Assembly: GCA_030272155.1 (NCBI GenBank)
Contig: CP126201.1
Span: 4,388,501 to 4,452,500 of the forward strand
Origin: Tetradesmus obliquus
Taxonomy: Eukaryota; Chlorophyta; Chlorophyceae; Sphaeropleales; Scenedesmaceae
DNA length: 64,000 nt
Reading direction: 5' to 3'
Part shown: positions 59,431 through 64,000 of the stretch, piece after piece
How the letters are laid out: each line of letters starts with the position of its first letter
How positions within the stretch are numbered: position 1 is the stretch's first letter
Notes under the pieces: model-generated
Seen by the model: the letters and a program-made list of their open reading frames with translations, nothing else
Database searches by the model: none
What the model was told of the DNA's origin: nothing
Translations under genes and position numbers: made by a program

Positions 59431-61446
59431 ACAGCAACAATTTTGCATGTTTGAGCCGTGCGGGCTCACACAGATGATCGGCATGCGGTGAGGACGGGGG
59501 CTATGATTGTGCATGTATGCGTGCACGTGAGCAGCAGCAGCAGCTGTGTTGTGTGTGCTGAGTGCGTGCGGGCTGACAGAAATGATCGGCATTCGTTGAG
59601 GACGGGGAGACGCAGGGCAGCGGCGGCAGCAGCAGCAGCGGTTGTTTGTGTGTGGGTCACGCTGACGATTGGCATGATCATCAACATGAACCACACGCAT
59701 CATGGTTGCAATTGTGTGTGCCAGCGTGTGTTGTATGGACCTGCAATGCGTGCTGGGAGCGCATCAGACATGTAGCCCCGCGGGACTGCTGCACTTCCCC
59801 TACATGTTGTGCCTCCTCACAGGCAGGGAGAGTGACCAACAGCGTGGGTACCAGTCGCAGCAAAAAACAATAACATTGCCGCTGTGTGCATGTTGCCCCC
59901 GCAGGTACGGTGCTGTGCCTGTGGTGCGCAAGACGGGTGGGCTGGCAGACACAGTGCGTGACGTGGACTCTCATGCGCCAGGGGAGGCCAACGGCTACAC
60001 CTTCGACGGCACGGATGAGGGCTCCCTGCACGGTGCACTGGACAGGTGGGCATGGCTTTGAAGTTGTTATGGCATTGGTGGTAATGATGCCCCTGGACAT
60101 GTGGGAATTGTCTTTGAGCAATAATGGCGTTGGTGATGACAATCGTGGTTATGGGACCTGGCGAATGGCTACACCTTTGACGGCACAGATGAGGGCTCCC
60201 CCTGCACGGTGCCCTGGACAGGTAGGTGTTACAGATTGACGTGACATAAGTGCTGCACTTGCAATGCTGGGGAGGGCAATGGCTACGCTGCCTCCCTGCC
60301 TCCCTGCATAGCGAAGCGTGTTGTGTAACTTGTCTGCAACAACAACCCAAGTGGTAAGGCTTCACAAAAAGTGGTTGCACTGGTGGTAATGAATTGGACT
60401 CGCATGCAGCCGGGGAGGCCAACAGCCACACCTTTGACGGCACGAATGAGGGCTCCCTGCACGGCGCACTGGACAGGTAAGGCATGTTGTGTGAGCTATC
60501 TCAAGAATCAACATTCGTATACCTAAAGGCTTTAGCATGCTGGCGGCATTGGTAATTCAATGGCTACACCTTTGACGGCACGGATGAGGGCTCCCTGCAC
60601 GGCGCCCTGGACAGGTGAGGCATGTTGCGCTGATTGGCTGGAGAATTAGTCTTGAGTGGTATGATGAGTCATTCTCGGCAATTGTTTACCGTATGTATAT
60701 TATGTGGATCCATTCGACTCATGACTGTGACGGCACGGATGAGGGCTCCCTGCACGGCGCGATGGACAGGGGCATGTTGTGTTGATTGTCTGGAGAATCT
60801 GTTCAAGGAGCAGCGCGACAGCTGGAGCGAGTTTTACGCCCCAACAAAAACACAGCTTTTTGCCTCTCCTGGTGACGCGCTTGCCTGCCTGCCTGCTTTT
60901 CCGCTGCCCATGCAGGGCGCTGACGCATTTCAAGGAGCAGCGCGCCACCTGGACCGAGCTGTCCGCCACACACATGAACCCACAGCTGTCTCTCTCCTGC
61001 TAACCGCTTGCCTGCCTGCCTGCCTGCCTGCCTGCCTTGCTGCTCTTCCTGCAGGGCGCTGACTCACTTCAAGGAGCAGCGCGCCAGCTGGAGCGAGTTT
61101 TGCGCCACCAACATGAACCCACGGCTGTCTAATTGCCTGCCTGCCTGCCTGTCTGCCTGCCTGGATGCTGTGTTTCTACCTCCTGCAGGGCGCTGACGCA
61201 CTTCAAGGAGCAGCGTCACAGCTTGACCGAGCTGTCCGCCACCAACATGAACACAGCTTTGTCTCTCCTGCTGACCGCCTGCCTGCCTGCCTGCCTTTCT
61301 GCCGCCCCTGCAGGGCGCTGACTCACTTCAAGGAGCAGCGTGCCAGCTGGACTGAGCTGTCCGCCACCAACATGAACACGGAGCTAAGCTGGAGCAGAAG
61401 CAGCGCAGACTACGTGGCGCTGTACAACAGCATCGCCATGCCTTAG
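52043..61446 (+). CDS. Soluble starch synthase, GT5 family, SSIII/SSIV-type
   Basis: Transfers glucose from ADP-glucose to the non-reducing end of alpha-1,4-glucan in the chloroplast. Fourteen exons: 52043-52162, 52620-52901, 53258-53434, 54166-54342, 54879-55036, 55303-55499, 56128-56216, 56623-56745, 57516-57641, 58261-58361, 58773-58877, 59246-59359, 59905-60045, 61314-61446. They sum to 2043 nt, or 680 aa, with phases closing. Residues 1-40 look like a transit peptide ([20 protein letters not shown]). A short coiled coil follows ([20 protein letters not shown]), then Ala/Ser linker. The GT5 domain begins at [14 protein letters not shown]. The ADP-glucose motif is KVGGLGD, split by intron 3; KVGGL rather than KTGGL is the SSIII/IV/V hallmark. 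Then [102 protein letters not shown] and KTGGLADTV. At least nine introns carry exon echoes. Confidence 0.93.
53520..54115 (+). repeat. Donor-side and acceptor-side echoes in starch synthase intron 3
   Basis: Intron 3 shows both classes. Two copies of the exon 3 end ([16 protein letters not shown] plus GT) are at about 53521-53575 and 53641-53698. Two copies of the exon 4 start (AG acceptor plus [14 protein letters not shown]) are at about 53910-53970 and 54034-54095. The order is exon 3, donor echoes, middle, acceptor echoes, exon 4. Confidence 0.92.
54343..54878 (+). repeat. Echoes of exon 4 end and exon 5 start in starch synthase intron 4, with telomere-like words
   Basis: A copy of the exon 4 end (QDQIEGLG... 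GKSWDGEI) is at about 54400-54479. A copy of the exon 5 start ([10 protein letters not shown]... IGGV) with its CAG acceptor is at about 54764-54830. Between them, 54480-54565 contains several GGGTTTAGGG/GGTTTCAGGG words resembling degenerate TTTAGGG telomere repeats. Confidence 0.8.
55188..55240 (+). repeat. Acceptor-side echo of starch synthase exon 6
   Basis: A copy of the exon 6 start (AG|G then [17 protein letters not shown]) lies 115 bp before the real exon at 55303 and diverges after HILH into HTPFH. Confidence 0.9.
55560..55925 (+). repeat. Donor-side echoes of starch synthase exon 6
   Basis: Three successive copies of the exon 6 end ([20 protein letters not shown] plus FT) at about 55563-55632, 55710-55783 and 55864-55925. 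They decay with distance: the second ends ACAAGTGC without a clean AG|GT and the third is heavily substituted. Confidence 0.88.
56470..56580 (+). repeat. CTG tract and acceptor-side echo of starch synthase exon 8
   Basis: A CTG tract (about 56478-56511) ends in CTGCAG followed by a copy of exon 8 ([19 protein letters not shown]). The real exon starts at 56623 behind a second, shorter CTG tract. Confidence 0.9.
57260..57460 (+). repeat. Acceptor-side echoes of starch synthase exon 9
   Basis: Two copies of the exon 9 start at about 57275-57320 ([15 protein letters not shown]) and 57399-57447 ([15 protein letters not shown]). The real exon starts at 57516 ([15 protein letters not shown]). Each copy has a CAG acceptor. 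Confidence 0.9.
57690..57860 (+). repeat. Donor-side echoes of starch synthase exon 9
   Basis: Two copies of the exon 9 end ([18 protein letters not shown] plus GTGAGCGG) at about 57715-57747 and 57788-57852. The real end is 57641. Confidence 0.85.
58030..58257 (+). repeat. Acceptor-side echoes of starch synthase exon 10 with CTG tracts
   Basis: Two copies of the exon 10 start ([17 protein letters not shown]) at about 58041-58092 and 58145-58197. A CTG tract precedes the second copy and another precedes the real exon at 58261. Confidence 0.9.
58380..58772 (+). repeat. Triplet tracts and acceptor-side echoes of starch synthase exon 11
   Basis: A CAG tract (58381-58396) lies shortly after the exon 10 donor. 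Two copies of the exon 11 start ([15 protein letters not shown]) at about 58578-58628 and 58671-58722 are each followed by a (CTG)n tract leading into the next acceptor. The real exon starts at 58773. Both triplet polarities thus occur in one intron, each at its own end. Confidence 0.9.
59097..59160 (+). repeat. Acceptor-side echo of starch synthase exon 12
   Basis: A copy of [13 protein letters not shown], here reading [14 protein letters not shown], lies about 145 bp before the real exon at 59246. Confidence 0.85.
59382..59640 (+). repeat. CAG/CAA tracts and donor-side echoes of starch synthase exon 12
   Basis: CAG/CAA tracts at about 59381-59438 and further CAG/CGG at 59530-59640 enclose two copies of the exon 12 end. 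The first ([14 protein letters not shown] plus GTGAGGACGG) is at about 59447-59497. The second (about 59566-59604) is degraded, with GTTGAGG in place of the donor. Confidence 0.88.
60160..60775 (+). repeat. Donor-side echoes of starch synthase exon 13
   Basis: Four copies of the exon 13 end ([18 protein letters not shown] plus GT; real end 60045) at about 60165-60222, 60412-60478, 60557-60617 and 60729-60771. Most keep CAG|GT. The last has CAGGGGC and no GT. Confidence 0.9.
60800..61313 (+). repeat. Acceptor-side echoes of starch synthase exon 14 with (TGCC)n tracts
   Basis: Copies of the exon 14 start ([20 protein letters not shown]) at about 60800-60840 (partial), 60917-60975, 61056-61120 and 61192-61252 precede the real exon at 61314. 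The acceptor tracts here are (CTGC)n/(TGCC)n tetranucleotides rather than CTG, for example 61006-61036, 61136-61162 and 61276-61296. Confidence 0.92.
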
Positions 61447-64000
61447 ACTGATGCTGACATCAGTGGCACGTGGCGCGCCGAAGAGCTGTTGTATGTGTCC
61501 AGCAGTCAGGGGCTCAACTTTGGTGCACTACGACAGCATCGCCATGCATTCGTTCACCCAGGGCTTGAGGAGCAGCAGGCTGCAGCTGTTGAATGTGCGT
61601 CCATGAGCCAGTTGCTAAAATGCAAGCTACGTGGTGCGCTACAGCAGCACAGCGACGCCCTGACGCAGCATGTCACAGACTTTGGTTTTTCAAGTTGGAT
61701 CAGTCAGTCAGGAGCTGAGCAACACTGTTGAGCTTGTTGCAGCGCAGACTGTGTGGCGCTGTACAGCAGCGTCGCCATGCCCTGAAGCAATGCCCTGAAG
61801 CGGTAGAACGTTGAATGTGTGTGCATAATCAGGTAGGGGCTCAGCTGCAAGGTGTGGCTTGCTGGGTTCCTGTGCATTGCACCGGCAGTAGCAGCAATGG
61901 CGGCAGCAGTGGAGCGTTGTGGTTTGTCATGCTTGCGGTGTGCTGCGTTAAGGGCATTGGCAGTGGCTGTGCTGCAGGATAATGCAGCAACAGCAACAGC
62001 AGTGCATGGCTTTTGATGCGGTATGCAGTGGTGCTTGCTTGTGGCTGAAAGTGTGCTGTGTGACATGCAACAGCAGGCAGTTGGGGAGACTGGTCAGTGA
62101 CTGGGGCTGGGGATGGCTTTTACATCGCAGGTTCCAGGGTATGGTGTGACTGGCGTTGAATGGCAGTGCACACCTGCAACAGTGTTAGTTTGCTCTTGCA
62201 AGTTGTATGATCATCACAGCACGCACTGTGGCAGGTGCTGCGCTGCATGGGTTGACTGCATGCTTGATACCAGTTGCGTTGCTGCTGCTTGTAAGGTGCT
62301 GTGGCTGGTATGTTTGGCGCACTGCAGCACCAGGCTTTAGTGCACTATGGGCAATTCATCATCTGCTGATTCAGCATAGCCAGGCAGGTGTTTCAGTGGA
62401 GATATCTATGGGTGTACTGTACATAGTGAGAGGTGGTCTACATGTACTGAGAGAGACAGGCAGTTATATATGGCAAGTCCAGGTGTTTAGAGGGTGGGTT
62501 GAGCCACAACATGTATTGTGAGCGCATCAGTGTGTGACAGCTTCTGGCGTCGAGCAGTGCTGGTGTGTGCGTGTTGTTCGAAGCTGCTAGACTGCTTGGA
62601 CTGGCTGCACCCAATGCAGGGGCAGTGTAATCAGTGGTTAGGGATGCAGCGAAGCGGCTGGCTCAGCCGGCAGAGCCACTGGCTCTGGCATGGGGCATCA
62701 TACAGTGCTGTTATACCAGAGCACGTTGTTGTTTGTGGCCTTGCACTTGATGTGAGAATGCGGCGTCTGTTTTGGAATGTTGCTATGGTGCGCTTGCCAG
62801 CACGTCGATTAGTGGGCACGCAAAATTCGAACAGCTGCTGGGTGCATGGGAGCACTCTGACATACAATGCGGGCGGCAAGAGTATGAAAGTGTCTGCAGC
62901 AGCTTCACGCGCTGCTGATGTGTGCTTAGCTTGTATCATGCATCAAGCTGTAAAACACTTTTGTTACGGAACTTGCTTCCTGCTTATCAGTTGGTCTGGC
63001 AGTGCAAACGTGCTTGGTAAGGAGGTCACGACAAGGATCGTGACGTCATGCGTCAACTCTGCAATATTTGTTACCTGCGATCCATAGGACTTTGCCATGG
63101 ATAAAGTCATCATCAACAGCTGACCAGCTGGACCCTGCAGGGTCATGACGTCAACAGCCTGTGGTCGCTGGCAGTGATCACGTGCCACCACTCCTTGCCA
63201 GCTGCCCAAGTGACCCTCCTCAAGAATGTCGCACTGCAAAGGCTTTGGGTCGCACTAGAAGTATAAAGAATTGCATGGAAGACAATACATTCTGCAAAAG
63301 CATGCAACATATTGCTCACTCACATATCTAGAAGGCCGCACTGTATTGTATGCCTTTCAACATGACACTAGTAGCTGCCAAACAACATGGAATCACTATC
63401 TGCCAAAAAGGGGACAAAATCACACCTTGCGTATAAACACCACATGCCTGCCACCTGCTCACATGTGAGCATGCGGTTCACTCCGTTGCCAAATGAAGTT
63501 AGGTGTCATAACGTCACGTATACGTATATGACTCATAGTATGATATGTATATGTATCTCAAGAAGATGCTAGCACACCGCAGCTGTCAACCTGCAAAACA
63601 TAACAGCACTGGCTGTGCTCATACCCACCTGCAGCATCCCATCACAAGCGCGGATGCTCCAACAATCAGGTTGCCGCCTCGAGAGGAGACGATGACACAG
63701 CACCCCTACACCACAAGGCTCGCAGGGGGGCCCCCTGCCACACACTAGCTGCTGCTGCACCCACATACTGCTGTAGCCCACATAGCTTGTGCGGCTGTCA
63801 GAAGTCCCCGCACATCTCGTTCACCGTCTTGTTGTGCTACTAGTAGTACATCACGTCAGTCGGCGCAGCACCCGCGGCTGCATCCACCATCATTGCTGAA
63901 GCTGTCAGCGTTGCGCTTTGCTCACAGTAGTTTTGGACGCAGTGCTGCAAGCCAATCCAATCCTACATGCCAACCTGCCCCATTCGTTGCACAGATCACA
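61447..64000. other. Starch synthase 3' flank; no gene modelled
   Basis: TGTAA signals at 62290-62294 and 62626-62630 could end the starch synthase transcript. On the minus strand a few exon-like segments with AG or GT borders occur. One runs from an acceptor at about 63231 and reads CDILEEGHLGSWQGVVARDH, open to 62964. Another is near 63640-63720 with GTGGGT as donor. A third, near 63850-63960, ends APTDVMYY and a stop. They hint at a minus-strand gene entering from the right edge, but I cannot chain them or name a product. Confidence 0.35.

Noticed and set aside
62518..63087. 189-codon open frame on the plus strand
   Set aside because: No ATG at its start, Cys/Trp-rich composition unlike the other proteins, no recognised motif; likely chance in the 3' flank.
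63843..63851. TAG codons read through in the right-edge fragment
   Set aside because: TAG ends the starch synthase gene normally; no evidence for nuclear TAG reassignment in this window.

Overview
This window is nuclear DNA of a eukaryotic green alga, most likely a chlorophycean. The genes are split by many short introns with GT..AG ends, several proteins begin with organelle presequences, and the gene set (plastid starch synthase, SBP-box transcription factor, OPR-type repeat protein, helicase-associated-domain protein) is that of a green alga. CAG/CTG triplet tracts are everywhere, in introns and in coding poly-Q/poly-A/poly-S runs. Placement nearer to the Scenedesmaceae/Sphaeropleales is only an impression. 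All gene models below were built by hand by joining exons at GT/AG sites so that every phase closes. No RNA evidence was available.

Layout. 1518-6588 (-): SDH1, the flavoprotein subunit of mitochondrial succinate dehydrogenase (13 exons, 637 aa). 7121-12353 (+): casein kinase 2 catalytic subunit alpha (8 exons, 365 aa), divergent from SDH1 across about 530 bp. 13829-17387 (+): a secreted papain-like cysteine protease ending in a LysM domain (6 exons, 615 aa). 18165-20325 (+): an organelle-targeted helical-repeat (OPR-like) protein (3 exons, 581 aa). 20491-22473 (+): a decayed tandem copy made of one protease exon plus most of the OPR gene. 22474-28487: about 6 kb with no recognisable gene, containing one strong hairpin. 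28488-32465 (-): a poly-Q/poly-A SBP-box transcription factor (3 exons, 1116 aa). 34588-38711 (-): an organelle-targeted protein with helicase-associated (HA) domains (5 exons, 406 aa). 40372-51517 (-): a 22-exon, 1243-aa coiled-coil protein with a plastid-type N-terminus. 52043-61446 (+): a GT5 starch synthase of the SSIII/SSIV clade (14 exons, 680 aa), divergent from the coiled-coil gene across 525 bp. 61447-64000: no gene I can model.

The most unusual feature is shared by seven genes here. Their introns contain one to nine imperfect tandem copies ('exon echoes') of the neighbouring exon edge, with the splice site included. Copies of an upstream exon's 3' end lie after its donor. Copies of a downstream exon's 5' end lie before its acceptor. 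In sense orientation CAG tracts tend to sit among donor-side echoes and CTG tracts among acceptor-side echoes, and the CTG tracts often run straight into the ...CTGCAG acceptor. The largest array is in CK2 alpha intron 5, with nine extra copies of the start of exon 6. In the copies examined each echo is a roughly 60-nt, frame-preserving pseudo-exon. In SDH1 even the terminal exon, stop codon and 3' flank are echoed.

Functionally the genes are mostly independent housekeeping or regulatory genes. The exception worth attention is the divergent pair of a starch synthase and a long, probably plastid, coiled-coil protein. It recalls the plant pairing of SS4 with plastid coiled-coil proteins in starch-granule initiation. 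That link is an inference from position and architecture only.
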